NCBI GenBank assembly: GCA_036365145.1
Contig: JAEOAD010000005.1
Span: 5,189,001-5,253,000 of the forward strand
DNA: 64,000 bases
Direction of reading: 5' to 3'
DNA from: Orientallactaga sibirica
Taxonomy: Eukaryota; Chordata; Mammalia; Rodentia; Dipodidae
How positions within the stretch are numbered: position 1 is the stretch's first letter; each line of letters starts with the position of its first letter. Below are positions 12,319-24,475 of the stretch, piece after piece. The notes below the pieces were generated by a model. It worked only from the letters and a program-made list of their open reading frames with translations, searched no databases and was not told where the DNA came from. The position numbers were made by a program, and so were the translations under genes.

Positions 12319-12430
12319 ATGCCAAACGGAATGAAGCCAGTCACCACGCTGGACTCACTTTCCCCTGTCGGCTCAGCGTACTGCAGCGGTGGGCAGCCGG
12401 GCACCTGCAAGTGCTGGATCCTCGACCTAG
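12319..12430 (+). other. Possible alternative first coding exon of TRIO (hypothetical)
   Basis: An ATG at 12319 sits in a strong initiation context (ACCACC before it). It opens a frame of 37 codons reaching a possible donor at 12430/12431 (GTACCG, weak). The exon would end after the first base (G) of a codon. That is exactly the phase exon A at 31349 needs, and it would rebuild Asp. The peptide contains Cys clusters (around YCSGG and CKCW). Local CpG density is high for an intron (about 12240-12530). The paralogue KALRN has a short isoform, Duet, whose alternative first exon, also Cys-rich, joins the equivalent exon. Against it: the donor is weak, another GGT donor-like site in the same phase exists at about 12390, and phase agreement alone has a 1 in 3 chance. 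Confidence 0.2.
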
Positions 12431-13198
12431 GTACCGTGTTCTAGAGACTCGGCCTCTGCCTTTCTCGGCCCGCTTCCTTCCCTGCGGGCGGCTGCTCGAG
12501 CGATTGACGTGTGCTTTGAAACGGCAGTGTGTTCCGTGTTGACTGCCTTGTAGTGGGGATGGGGGAGAACTCTGGGAATGTAATGAGAAGCTGAGCGGTG
12601 CTCTGCCCAGATACTAGGATGTCGTGAGGCATTTTTAATATCTGCGCAATGCTTTTGATTATCTCCTCTTCCTCATAAACGGCATGTGGACAGACTAATG
12701 TAATTCGTGTTACAAATTGCCTTCTTGTGACTTCAGTTGATTTTATGTTTGTTTCAGGATTAATGTTGTCTGGGGTTTTTCAGAGTACTCAAGAAAACTA
12801 CAGTGTCCTGATGTTGGGATTTGGGTCTCTGGCCCTTCTCCTGTGATAAAGTCAGATGAGGACCAAGGTGCTCTCCTGACTTGGCTGCTGTGTTTCAGGG
12901 GCGGGTGTGCTCGCTCTGGCTTTGTAAGTACAGCTTCAGGACAGGAGCGAAATAAGATCTCCTCAGGTGCTTCCAGGAGACAGGCCCCACTTTGAAGGAA
13001 GTGAGGAATGCAGAAAGGCAGGGCAAGGGGAGAGTTAGGACTGTAGCAGCATTCTGTCCTATGACAATTCTGAACTGTCCAGCAGCTTCCCATTGTGACC
13101 TTTGGCTTCTGTCCATGCCATGCAGCCAACACGGGGTTTCTCACAACCCATCACCTCCCTGTCAGCTTGCTACCGAAGACTCAGTCCTGGCCTGAGGC

Positions 13199-13262
13199 TC
13201 TTTCATGCTCACCTTCACTTTCACGCTCACCTTCACTTTCACACTCACCTTCACTTTCTTGC
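13199..13262. repeat. 18-bp tandem repeat, about 3.5 copies
   Basis: Unit GCTCACCTTCACTTTCAC with small changes, tandem. Pyrimidine-rich on plus. Confidence 0.9.
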
Positions 13263-13654
13263 TGCTGCTTTTCACACACACAGTCAAAAGTGGGCAGTGA
13301 GGTATAGAGAGACAACGACCCGCTCAGCTCTTCCCGTTCCATGTGAGCATGACAGAGAAGGGTCATCTGTGCTGTGTAGGGGGTTCCTACCTGCAAAGGG
13401 GGCATCCCAGAGGGAAAAGGGACAGGATTCCACTCAGCATCTGAGGGGAAGTGACACCACTTACTGTCGTGTGTGTCCACGGAAGGCCAGACAAAATGAC
13501 CAAAGCAATTGTGGACACATAAACCCGGAGAAGGTAGGTATTACCGGCTTTGTGAATGTTGCATTTGTTTCTGTGAACAGAATTTTCAGTAACATTCCTC
13601 ATGGTTGTCATTCACAGAGCTATCAAAATGATTTTTAAAGTCACTGACAGGTTG

Positions 13655-13679
13655 TTTTTTTTTTTTTTTTTTTTTTTTT
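13655..13679. repeat. Poly-T run
   Basis: About 25 consecutive T. No recognisable SINE body is attached on either side. Confidence 0.95.
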
Positions 13680-14103
13680 GGTGTGAGAGCTGGGGGCCTC
13701 GATCTCTGAAGGTGTATGACTGAGTACATCGGATGCACTGACCACTAGGCGTCCCTGTGGTGGTACCTGAAAGCAGACTAGGCTGAGTCTCTTAATTACA
13801 GCTAGTCACTGGGCCGCAGGAAAGAGCAGCTGGTAGTGTCAGAAGTCTGGGGCACAGTCTTGGCCACTAAGGGTCTGGGTCTTGTGCAGTTTCTCTTCTC
13901 TCAGACTTGGTCATCTTCACTTGCGCAATGGAATAGCCATAGAGCATCTCCCTGCCCCCAAGTGTAGACAAAGCTATTCCAGTTAGGAGTTGGGCAAAAG
14001 AGTAATGGATCTTAAGGCACAACATTTTCTTTTCTATAGACGGAATTTTCAATCTAGAAGTATCTTACTTCCTTCAGAATATTATTTTCTTCTTTTTTAA
14101 AAA

Positions 14104-14195
14104 CAGTATTTTTTTAATTTGTTGTGCTACTGGGGATTGAACCCAAAGCCTTGCTCATGCTAGAAAAGCACTCTACCACTGAGCTGTACCCCTTC
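14104..14195 (-). mobile_element. ID-like SINE
   Basis: GCTACTGGGGATTGAACCCA and CTCTACCACTGAGCTGTACC, complement of the tRNA-like ID head. Confidence 0.85.
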
Positions 14196-14238
14196 AGAAT
14201 TCTTATGAAGTGATATTATTAAAAATATGCTATAATTA

Positions 14239-14446
14239 GGGCTGGAGAGATAGCTTACCAATTAAGGCACTTGTCTACCAAGCAAGAGTACCTAAGTTCA
14301 GTTCCCCAGGACCCACATGAGCCAGATGCGCAAGGTGGCACATGCACCTGGAGTTAGTTTGCAGCAGCTGCAGGCCCTAGTGCACCCGTTCTTTTTCTCT
14401 CTATCTGCCTCTTTTTCTCTCTTCCCAAATAAATAAATAATTTTTT
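14239..14446 (+). mobile_element. tRNA-derived SINE
   Basis: GGGCTGGAGAGATAGCTTAC head, AAATAAATAAATAA tail. Confidence 0.93.
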
Positions 14447-14562
14447 TAATTTGAAAAATATGCTACTATTATGTTTGCTTTTCCTGAGTATGTTTTTGTT
14501 ATGATAACTATCAAACTATTGAGAAATTTTAAGAGATATTCTTCAAGCTGATATCACATAAT

Positions 14563-14767
14563 TTTTAAGATATTTTTATTTTATTATTTGTTTGCAAGCA
14601 GAGAGAGAGAAGAAACACAGAGTGGTCTCTGGCTTCTGTCCATGCCAAACAAGCTCCAGATACATGTACCATCTGTGCATCTGGCTTTATGTGGATATTG
14701 GAGAATCAAACCCAGGTCTTTAAGCTTTGCAGGAAAGTCCTTAACCACTGAGTCATTTCTCCAGCTC
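14563..14767 (-). mobile_element. tRNA-derived SINE, diverged
   Basis: Ends TGAGTCATTTCTCCAGCTC; middle includes GTCCATGCCAAACAAGCTCC, an unusual variant. Confidence 0.85.
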
Positions 14768-14843
14768 ACAAAATTTTTAAGCTAACAGGAATTTGAAAAA
14801 AAATTAATTACCCATACTACTTCCTTTTAAAAAAGGTTATCTT

Positions 14844-15005
14844 GGGCTGGAGAAATGGCTTAGTGGTTAAGGCACTTGCCTGCAAAGCCAAAGGACCTGG
14901 GTTCTATAACCCAGGCACATGCATCTGGAGTTCATTGGCAGCACTTGGGGGCCCTGGCGGACCCATTTTCTTTCTCTCTCTTTGCCTCTTTCTCTCTCTC
15001 TCAAA

Positions 15006-15040
<35 letters not shown>

Positions 15041-15043
15041 ATA
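14844..15043 (+). mobile_element. tRNA-derived SINE with long TAAA tail
   Basis: GGGCTGGAGAAATGGCTTAG head. The tail has about ten AAAT units, usually a sign of a young or still changing copy. Confidence 0.94.
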
Positions 15044-15599
15044 TTTTTTAAAGTTTATGTCTTCACAGTAAAGGATAGATAATTGAAAGCAAAATTCAAC
15101 TCATCCCACCCACATCACCAAGAAGAAAGTAGGTTCCAGTCCCATTCCAAAACTCATGGTAATTCCGCAGCAACTTCCTGAATACTGTGTCATACGGTGA
15201 TGTTTTAATGTGTATAATTCTGCCTATTAAATTGAGTATGAGAGGATATCTATGCATCAGACTTGAACAGAAAAAAAGGTTCTGGCGAGCAGCCAAGAAA
15301 TAATGCATTTGTGCTATACTCATCAAAATATCCAAAGTGATTGTGGAAGCATTTTGTGCACATGCAAGCAATCTGGGCTTCACATGCTGGAGGCTTGGGG
15401 AAAGGCCTTTTTCTGTTGGCACATTGAGGGGGACATCCTCCCGCGACAAGCGAGCCAGCCTTGCTTAAAGCAGTCTGCATGGACACCTGTTTCACATACA
15501 GATGTTGCAGCTGCCAGTAACTTACAGAACCATAGCCAGGAAAATATAAGAAGTTGTTGGAAAATGGAATTAAGAGAAAGTGAGTGTGACAAGAACTGA

Positions 15600-15710
15600 G
15601 TATGGCTATGCACGCCTCAAATCCCAGCATTGAGAGTTGACATGAGAGGGTCTCCAGCCCCAGTTCCAGGCCAACCTAGACTACATAGGCCTGGTCTGTC
15701 TTTTAGAGAA
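15600..15710 (+). mobile_element. B1-like SINE, degenerate
   Basis: TATGCACGCCTCAAATCCCA and CCAGGCCAACCTAGACTACA remain. Confidence 0.6.
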
Positions 15711-17936
15711 TTCTAGAGCGAGCCCATCTGTACTGGTGAGATACTGGAACTACTGAATTGGTTCTTATTCTGAAATGCCTGCGTTTATTGGACAGATGGT
15801 ATTCACTCCAATGAGTCAAACTCGGGAGCAACCCTCTGACAACCAACAACCCACAGACAGAGGAAACTTCCTGCTCTCTGATTCTTGAATTCTATTCAGA
15901 ACGTTTGGATTTTTTTCCTTTTATTTTATTTTTTTGGTTTGGGATTCTTATCAGTGCTATTTTTGTTTTTATGAATTAGAGGAAAACATTTCAAAGAGTA
16001 AATCTAGTGAAATGTCTTTGCTGACACGCAGAGTATGAACCTGTCCTGAAGGTATCCAAGTGCAGTCCCAGCACTGCACGGCACACAGGAAGGAGTGACA
16101 CATCCATGTTGACTTCCGCGTGGACACAGTCTGTGGAGCGCTTCACAGTGCTGCCCAGCTAGAAAGTCACACAAAGTACTGTGCAGCCAGATTCCATGTC
16201 CAGTCTTTACCCTGTACGTACCTCTAACTCAGCCAGGGTTTAAGGTGTGCTGTGTGCTGCTGTCTGCGACACAGTACTCCTTCTTCACCTGCCATTTGAC
16301 CTTGGGTACGTCCCTGCTGGTCTTGCTGGTCTGCAGTTGCCCCTTCTCACCCCTACCTGCTGCCTCGGTCCCTGGACTCTTCAAAGTACCCACTAAAGGT
16401 TTTTGTTTGTTTGTTTAGCTGGTTGATTTTTAAGCAAAATGCATTTGTAATCAACCTTGTTTCCTTGTTTTAATGGAAGGAGGAAAGGTTTTATATCCTG
16501 AATGTATATTGCCAAGCAAAACACTATGGCAGTTTAAGTGTTACAGCCTATTTTAGAGTGAATGTAAATTTTGAAATACTGAGGTCTTTGGAGGTTGATA
16601 TTAGAAATCACCTGTGACCTCATAAATATCCCAAGACACCCCAAGGTCCAGGTGGTTGCCTTTAGGCAAGATGGCCTTTCCTGGAACGGAATCTGTGCTC
16701 TCTAGACGAGAGCTGCTTTGCTTTGTGTCCTTTCTGGGTAATGCCATCAGTTAGTTTCAAGGGACACAAATCTATGGCTTCTCATCCTGAAGCATTTCCT
16801 CCAGGTGCTCAGGGCTGGCCTCAGGTGAGGGAGCAGCCCAGGAGCTCGGGAGGGCTGCAGTGACTGTGGGCTAATAAGCAGTGGAATCTGTCCAGGGAGA
16901 AGTCCTCATTTCCTCTTCCTGTCTCCAAGCATTGGGGTGGGGGCTGGGCTCCCTTTGGTGGTCTGCAGGGTTCACAGAAAACTCTGCGAGATGAACAGAG
17001 CATTTCACAGGAGGCAGGAGACCTCCTCTAACTGGAGCTCAGGTGGAGCAGCGGAGGAGGGAACTGCTTATAATGCTGGATGGACCTTCTAGGCTTCCTT
17101 CATGTAGATCGATGTTTCTAGAACGCGGCCATAAGGAAGCACCTCCATCTTACTGTTCTGTCTCTTAAAAGCACAGCTGAAAAATGTTTCACATCTTAAT
17201 AAAGTTAGCAGTTCCGACTGCGGGGAAAGCGGGCCTGGACCCGTCTTCAGGGAAAGGACCTGACATTCAGACTCCCAGCAGCACGTAAATAAGACCGAAG
17301 GCAGCTTCCCTGTCTCCTGTGTCCCTTAAGCCGATGGGTTATTGTGAGAAGTGGCTGCAGGAAGGGCCAGAGGCACGTGAAGTGGAGTAAGAGACTCCAA
17401 TAGCAAAAAGGGAATGCGCTGGGCCTGTGATGATGAAGGAACTAAAAATTGAATGTTTTCCCTTTGTCTTGAGCTAAAAAGAAAGAAAGACCACACAGTG
17501 CCCGCCCCGGTCATCTCTGTTCCAGTCCCCCGTGCAGAGACTGTGGTTACTTCCTGTGGCTGCCCGCCTCCCTGTTGGTGACAGGGCCACTTTATCACGG
17601 GGGCACTAATTAAAGCCAAGGACAGGATCCTTCCTTAATTGGTGTCCTAGCGGAGGCGGTCTTTTCATGCCTTTTGTTTCCAAGGCTGCTTTGTTTCTTG
17701 CTGGAATAACTCCAACCTCTCTTCGTTCCCTCCTTCGCACAGTCACCCACAGCTTGAACACGGACAGTCACAGGGTAGAGTTCTCAGCACAATGGGGCAG
17801 TGACAGGAGCGAGAGATTCTTAGAAAGCTTCCTAGGGGCAAGGATAGCCAGAACGTTCAGCTCCCTCCAGACAGGTGCCCACCTTCTTACTGTTAGTTGT
17901 TTTATCATGTGATCACCCAGAAGAATTGTGGGGGGT

Positions 17937-18093
17937 GGGCTGGAGAGATGGCTTAGCGGTTAAGGCACTTGCCTGCAAAGCCAAAAGGACCCAGGGTTGA
18001 TTCTCCAGTATCCATATAAGCCAGATGCTCAAGGTGGCACATGCGTCTGGAGTTTGTTTGCAGTAGTGAATGCTCTCGTGCCCCCATTCTCTT

Positions 18094-18145
<52 letters not shown>

Positions 18146-18164
18146 AAAATAAATTTAAAAAAAA
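17937..18164 (+). mobile_element. tRNA-derived SINE
   Basis: Complete, with TCTG and CT dinucleotide expansion at 18096-18141. Confidence 0.94.
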
Positions 18165-19246
18165 GAAATTACTAACTTGGTGACTTGCAAAACAAAAGTC
18201 TAAAGCCATTCAGTGCTTCTGGGGAGATGGAGGGCCAGGTGTCATACAGGAAGTTAGGGGTGAGCCACTCTGATCCTGAGCACCATGAATTGTGACTAGG
18301 ACGGAGGAACTAAAAATCGAAGGGTTTCCTCTTTGTCTTTAGCTACAAAGAAAGCGAGCACACACCGCGCCTGCTCCATCCCTCTCTGTTGCGTGAGTGA
18401 GAGGTGTCAGTACCCACACGCAGGCTGGGCTTCTCCTTGGGTCCGTGGATGACACCTTCATTCATGTTTGTTCCCGTGCATGCGAGCCTTAGTGGAAGCA
18501 GCATTCTGCTTTTGTTAGAGTATTACTAAAACACAGTTTAAAAGGAATTCCTAACTGGTTGGGGCTCTTTCGTTTCTTTGTTTTGGGAAAGAAACTCCAG
18601 AGTATAATGTGCTGGGTATGTGCTTTGGGCTGTGTGGTTTGAGGGCCTCTTCTGCCTCCTCCCCCAACACGGCCGTAACTCTTCTAGAGTCACGGCTCAT
18701 CCCTCGAGAGGGAGACTGTAGCTGACCTGCCCTCTAGACGATGTGGAGCGTGATAGCACTTGGCAAGCTCAGCGCAGAACATTCCAGGCCTTCCCCCAGA
18801 TGCTGTGTAAAAACGAGCACATGTTGTGTGGCTCTGTGACCACATGTATATTTGCATGGCTCGTGGCATGCTTTGCGTATGTGTGTCCTGATGTGATTCA
18901 GACACCTTTGAGGAAGTAAAAGCTTTTCCATGCTGACATCCTGAGTCTGGTCGTAATTTTAGGAGGATAATAATAAATGTATGTATGATGGACGCACAGT
19001 CATCACCATCTGAGATAAACCACACATTTCAACTGCAGAATGTTCTTTAAACCATTTTGCATGGTAGAGTCTTTGTAGGTCCCCTGCTTCACTTAAAGAC
19101 AAGAATCTGCACATACGCTTCTAAAATTTTTTGTTTTCCTCTTTACTAAGGCAGCCTAAGTGGTTTTGTTTTTCAACAAGTAATAGGACAGTAACCAAAA
19201 GTATAGATGTGTGTGTGGAAAATGAAGTCCTAAATGCTGGCTTTCT

Positions 19247-19457
19247 TTTTTTAAAATATTTTATTTTTAATTATTTATTTGACAGAGAGAAAAGGGGGGG
19301 AGAGAATGGGCACATCAGGGTCTCTAGCCACTGCAAACGAACTCCAGATGCATGCACCCCCTTGTGCATCTGGCTAACGAGGGTCCTGGGGAATGGAACC
19401 TGGGTCCTTTGGCTTTGCAGGCAAGCGCCTTAACCTTTAAGCCATCCCTCCAGCCCT
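19247..19457 (-). mobile_element. tRNA-derived SINE
   Basis: Complete, head GGGCTGGAGGGATGGCTTAA on minus. Confidence 0.93.
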
Positions 19458-20702
19458 AAGTGTTGCCTTTCTTTAGAAAATGTTAGACCTCTCAGTAGTG
19501 TGTGTCAGGAACCACTGTGCCTGTGAGTTAAACATTTGTTTCTAAACAGTGCTGGAAACTCCAAAGGCAGAATCAGATGACAGAATGGTGTGCAGGCCAC
19601 AGTTAACTGTGTGTGCCCATAGATGATGATTGCCCATCCAGCCCGTAATCAGTGCTGCATTACCTGGGGATAAATTCCCAGACAGAAATTAAGAGTCAAA
19701 TGACCATAACTCAATGGAGAATTTCCTTAACCCTAACTCCGCTGTACTGCCAAGCACTAGCCCATCTGTAAACACACTGAAGTGACAGTGTGTTTCTTCA
19801 AGTCACAGAACCGAGTGTAGGTCATTTTGTGAAGAGACTAGCCATCTGAGTTGGGGAACTCGGAGCATGTCAACAATGAAAGGAAGCCAAGTGCCAAGAG
19901 TGGCATTCAGAAGTGCTCCTCGCTTTGGGGCATTGACACAGAACAGAGCGCAGTCTGGCACTGCCGGATGTAGCCCTGCACTGTTGCTCTGCCTCCGTGG
20001 CGGTGCACGGGTGGGCGTGGGCTCTCGAGTGGTTCCCTCGCCTGCAGAGCCGCCCACAGGCCTCTGAGAGCAGCAGCAGAGCTTCTGCCTGTTGTTCCAT
20101 TGTGGCGAATGGCACCTTTGTTAGTACGCAAAGTGATGTGTTCCCAGAAGTGCCACATGCGGCTCAATGTGGGCAGCGGACAGCTCACTGGCTACAGCAC
20201 TTTCTAGAAAACTTTCCACTGAGGGCTGATGGGAAATACTTCTCATCCTCTAAACAATACTAATAACCACGTTGATTGCAAAGAGTTTGGGGCCAGATTG
20301 AGAGGGTTAGCAGAGAGCTCTTAGCCAGAAACATATTTAGCTTATAAGATTTGTCTTTTTCTGTCTCATTTTAATGAGTTTAAGTGCCTTTCTGTCATCC
20401 AGCAAGCTTATCTTGAAACATCTGCATTTGCCTATGAGGCCCAGGTCCATCCCATTCATCATTGGCAAAATAGTCCTTAAGGATTTCCCCATTTCTAACA
20501 GCCTTGGTTCCTGGTTGTGGAAATGACCGCCACTCTTCCCCACCCTCCAAATGCATTCCAGGGCCGACTCCAATAAAGAACGCTGCAAGTGGCTCAGGAG
20601 GAGGGGCTGGAAGATGTCCTAAAACAAAATCAGAACTTGTCAGAGTGAGAAAGATTGCATGAAAAAGTAAATCCAACCTAAATATAGGGTTTAAAAAAAC
20701 TC

Positions 20703-20868
20703 GCCGGCGTGGTGGCACACGCCTTTAATCCCAGCACTTGGGAGGCAGAGGTAGGAGGATCGCCATGAGTTCAAGGCCACCCTGAGACTACAGAGTGAAT
20801 TCCAGGTCAGCCTGGGCTAGAGTGAGACCCTAGCTTGAAAAACCATAAAAGAAGAAGAAGAAGAAAAC
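20703..20868 (+). mobile_element. B1-like SINE
   Basis: Starts GCCGGCGTGGTGGCACACGC, full length, with AAGAAGAAGAAG in the tail. Confidence 0.94.
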
Positions 20869-21376
20869 TTTTTACAACCTGTAGTTTTTCACCAGTGTGA
20901 TTTTAAATGGTGTTTGGCTGTGCACCAATTTTAGCAGTGAGCAGAAAAAGTGCCTGTCTCCCTTTCCCACCGCTGGAAAGAGATGAGAGTGAGGCAAGAG
21001 GTGATTGAGTGGAAGATGTTAGCTCAGCTCTCTGTCTTTTTATTTATTTATTTTATCTTTGCAAGGATAAGGAGAGACTGGGAGCCCAGAAAGTGCTGGG
21101 GAGGTGTGAATTATAGCTTGCTGTTTATCTGGACCTCTCACCACCATAGCTGCCCTCTCCACCACCCTAACCACAACATAGCAATAACCAAGCTCTTTTC
21201 CCTGGAAGCAGGCTGGTGGTACATTGTCCTGGAGATTCCTGCCCTGCCAGTCCCTAGATTGGAATCTTCACTGAGTTCCTTCCGTCCACCCAGTCAAACC
21301 TTCCCTTCCCCTCATCCACCATCACGACCCTGCACTGTTTCATCTCTGGTAATTTCTTTTTAAAGAATGGCTACGT

Positions 21377-21588
21377 TTTATTTTTATTTATTTATTTATT
21401 TTATTTATTAGAGACAGAGAAGGGGGGACAGTGAGAATGGGTGCGCCAGAGCCTCTAGCCACTGCAAACGAACTCCAGACATGTGCTCCCCCTTGTGCAA
21501 CTGGCTTACATGGGACCTGGAGAATCAAACCGGGGTCCTTAGGCTTCACAGGCAAACACCTTAACCGCTAAGCCGTCGCTCCAGCCCC
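21377..21588 (-). mobile_element. tRNA-derived SINE
   Basis: TTTATTTATTTATT tail complement; head complement ends CGTCGCTCCAGCCCC. Confidence 0.93.
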
Positions 21589-22754
21589 TGGTGATTTTAA
21601 ATGTGCTCTACGGCAACACGTAAGATCCTGTTCATCTGACCAGCCAAGCAAAATATTATGCCATCTGCGTCCTTTTTATTTAGTATCTTCATGTTTCTTT
21701 ATCTGAGACTTTAATGGTGAAGATAAAGAGAAAGACCTTTCAGATGAAATGGCTCCTGAGTGGAAATGCTGCCGCTGAGCACTCCCATCCCCTTACAGGA
21801 ACGAGTGGAACGGTGATGCTGGCAGTGTGGCAGTGTGGCATGCTGTCTGGTGCTTATGTCGTTAATGTTTGCGTGTGTCAGGTATACTAAGACCAGTCAC
21901 CTGGAGAGCTCCTGGGGTGGAGGGACACCAAATTACACCCTGTTCAGGGTGGGTGTTGAGAGGAAAGAGATCCAGCTTTGGATTTTGTGGGTTTTGTTTG
22001 TTTCTTTACTGAGTTGGTTGGTTTTAATAGATGCTGGTGACTGCACTGCGTTCTAGCATTCAGGGTTCAGGGAATTGGGGGCAGCTGCTGATAAACCCTC
22101 CCACGTGATGCGTGGGAGGGGTGCTCAGGGAACAGAGGGTCTGTTGGTCATTTATGTGCTTTTTCTCAGGCAGCTGAGACATGTGGTCTTCATTACAGCA
22201 TGAGCCGTGGAGATGCCGTGCTGGGCCTCTGGTTCAATCTGGGGATTATTTAAAAAAAAAAAAAAAGGGCTGGGAAATTTATCCTTTTCCTTTGTGTTCT
22301 CTGTCACTTCCTCTCCGAAAGCAGGCACAGAGTCTGCATTTTACAGCAAGGACCCACTCTCTCTGACCCAACTGTGAAGCACGTCAAATTTAATGTTGGT
22401 TCATTACCATTCCCCAGACTCGGAGCCTCCCCACAGCTTCTGGCTTTGAAAGATTGTTTCCTGTGCTGACACCACATCGGTGTGACAGTCACAGCCAGAG
22501 AGAGCTGAGAAGCTGGGTGTGGGGGAGACACATAGAACACAGGCCAAGTCAGCCCTGCCCCCCTGACGGACCCTCAGTGCTGGGAACAGATCGAGACTCA
22601 GGGACACATGGGGACAAAGATAAGTGAAAACAGATGAGAAAACAGAAGTGAGACAAAGGAAGGTTACAGACATTTATTCACAAATAGAAGAGAGATTTCA
22701 AATTGAAAAATCTATAAAAATACATCTTCAATTTTGTTTTGCTTTGTTTTGTTT

Positions 22755-22889
22755 TCAAGGTGGGGTGTCACTCTAGCCCATGCTGACCTGGAACTGTGTA
22801 GGCCTAGGCTGGCCTTAACTCACAGCAATCCTACTTCAGCCTCCCGAGTGGAGTGTTGGGACAAAAGGTTGTGCCACCATGGCCAGCCC
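22755..22889 (-). mobile_element. B1-like SINE, diverged
   Basis: Complement pattern: GGTGTCACTCTAGCCCATGC to GTGCCACCATGGCCAGC, preceded by a TTTTG-rich tail. Confidence 0.85.
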
Positions 22890-23011
22890 ATGTTTTGTTT
22901 TTTAAATTTTTGTGTTTGTGAACATGTGCTTGTGTGTTTGGGCACATGTGCCACAGCACGTAAGTGGGAATCAGAGGATAACTTCAAAGTATCTGTGTTC
23001 TACCTTCTCTT

Positions 23012-23206
23012 GGTCTAGAGAGATGGCTCAGCAGTTAAGTTACTCATCTACAAAGCCAGAGGACCTAGGTTCGATTCCCCAGTTACCCACATAAAGCATC
23101 TTGAGTTTGTTTGCAGCGTATGGAGGTCCTGGTGTGCCCATTCTCTTGTCTCTCTTCCATCTCTCTCTGCTTGTAAATAAATAAATATTTTTAAAAAAAT
23201 AAAAAA
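23012..23206 (+). mobile_element. tRNA-derived SINE
   Basis: Head GGTCTAGAGAGATGGCTCAG, tail AAATAAATAAATATTTTT. Shortened middle. Confidence 0.9.
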
Positions 23207-23225
23207 CAAACGGGATCTCTTGGCA

Positions 23226-23400
23226 CTGCAGAGTAGCTGGCCTTCAAGCTTCGGATTTTCCAGGCTCCACCTCCTCATTGAGATTGCAGATGCATGAGTC
23301 ACTTTGCATCCAGTTTTACATGGGTGCTGGGGAATTGAACCCTGGGCTTGCAGGCTTTGCAAGCAATCACCCTTAACCACTGAACTACCTGCCCAGGTCC
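23226..23400 (-). mobile_element. tRNA-derived SINE, old
   Basis: Only the head half is good (GGGGAATTGAACCCTGGGCT to CTACCTGCCCAGGTCC). Opposite orientation to its neighbour 20 bases away, so the pair forms an inverted repeat. Confidence 0.75.
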
Positions 23401-24159
23401 TTCTATGACCAGCCACCAACAGGCTAGATCAATATCTTCTTCACTATGAAAATCCCCAAACTCACAGCCCAGCTTTGTTTCACCTTATGTCATCTTCAAT
23501 GAATGTTAGTGGACTGTGTGATAATTACAATCATTGTCAAGACAAGAGGTGTCCCTAGAAGATGCATCTGGAGAGAGCTTACAGTAGCTTACTTGCTGTG
23601 TGCTCTGCAAACGAAGCCTCGGAGCTCTGGGGCTTGGTTTTTAAATTCAGCAAGTGTCACCTTGATTCCAAAAGCAGGAGTTAAAGTCGCACTTGAAGAG
23701 TGTGGAGGTGGCAGTCATTTCCTCAACTTCTGCTTGAGAAGATTTGAACCAGTTCAGTTAGCAATCTTCGAAGCCAACAACCTGTTTGCTCTTTGCTGGC
23801 TGAGTAATGTGTAGAGCTGGTTCCACATCACGTGCCCACGCACGCGTTCCCTCCCCAGTGTGGTAGAAGAACTTTCTGAACAGAAACTCGATTTGTTGCA
23901 CTGAACTCTCGAGAAGATGCGATTGAGAAGCCAGCACAGGTCAGGAGCGCCTCATTAAATAAACCCTGCCCTGCCCGGTCAAGCACTTGGTCAGAGCTGT
24001 CTTCAAGATTTGGAAGCACTGCTCCAGGAGCCTGGCGTTGTCTTGCATGAATGTGTGCAAGAACTTCCACCCAAACACTTCAAGTCCTCACAATAAGAAG
24101 TGGAAGTTAGCCCTGTGGGAAGTCACCTCTGAGTTGCATGTCCTATTAAAGTTTTTTTG

Positions 24160-24303
24160 TTTGTTTGTTTTGTTTTTAAGGTGACAGGGTCTCATCTGGC
24201 TCAGGCTGACCAGAATTATCTGAGTCTCAGGGTGGCCTTGAACTCAGCGATCCTCCTACCACTGCCTCCCAAGTTGGGATTAAAGTGGCCACCACGCCCA
24301 GTT
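24160..24303 (-). mobile_element. B1-like SINE
   Basis: T-rich tail then GACAGGGTCTCATCTGGCTC, ending GGCCACCACGCCCAG. Several substitutions. Confidence 0.87.
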
Positions 24304-24445
24304 AAAGTTTTTCAGTGACATCAGTGCTGATACAGCCATTGAGTGACGGTGGCCCAGAGAGGAACTTTCTTTAGCTAGGAGTTGCAGGTTTAGATCAGTG
24401 ACAGAGTGCTGCCCAGCCATGAGGCCCTGGGTAACTTCTTCAGTG

Positions 24446-24475
24446 CACACACACAATCACACACACACACACACC
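24446..24475. repeat. CA dinucleotide tract
   Basis: CA repeats interrupted once by ATC. Confidence 0.9.
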
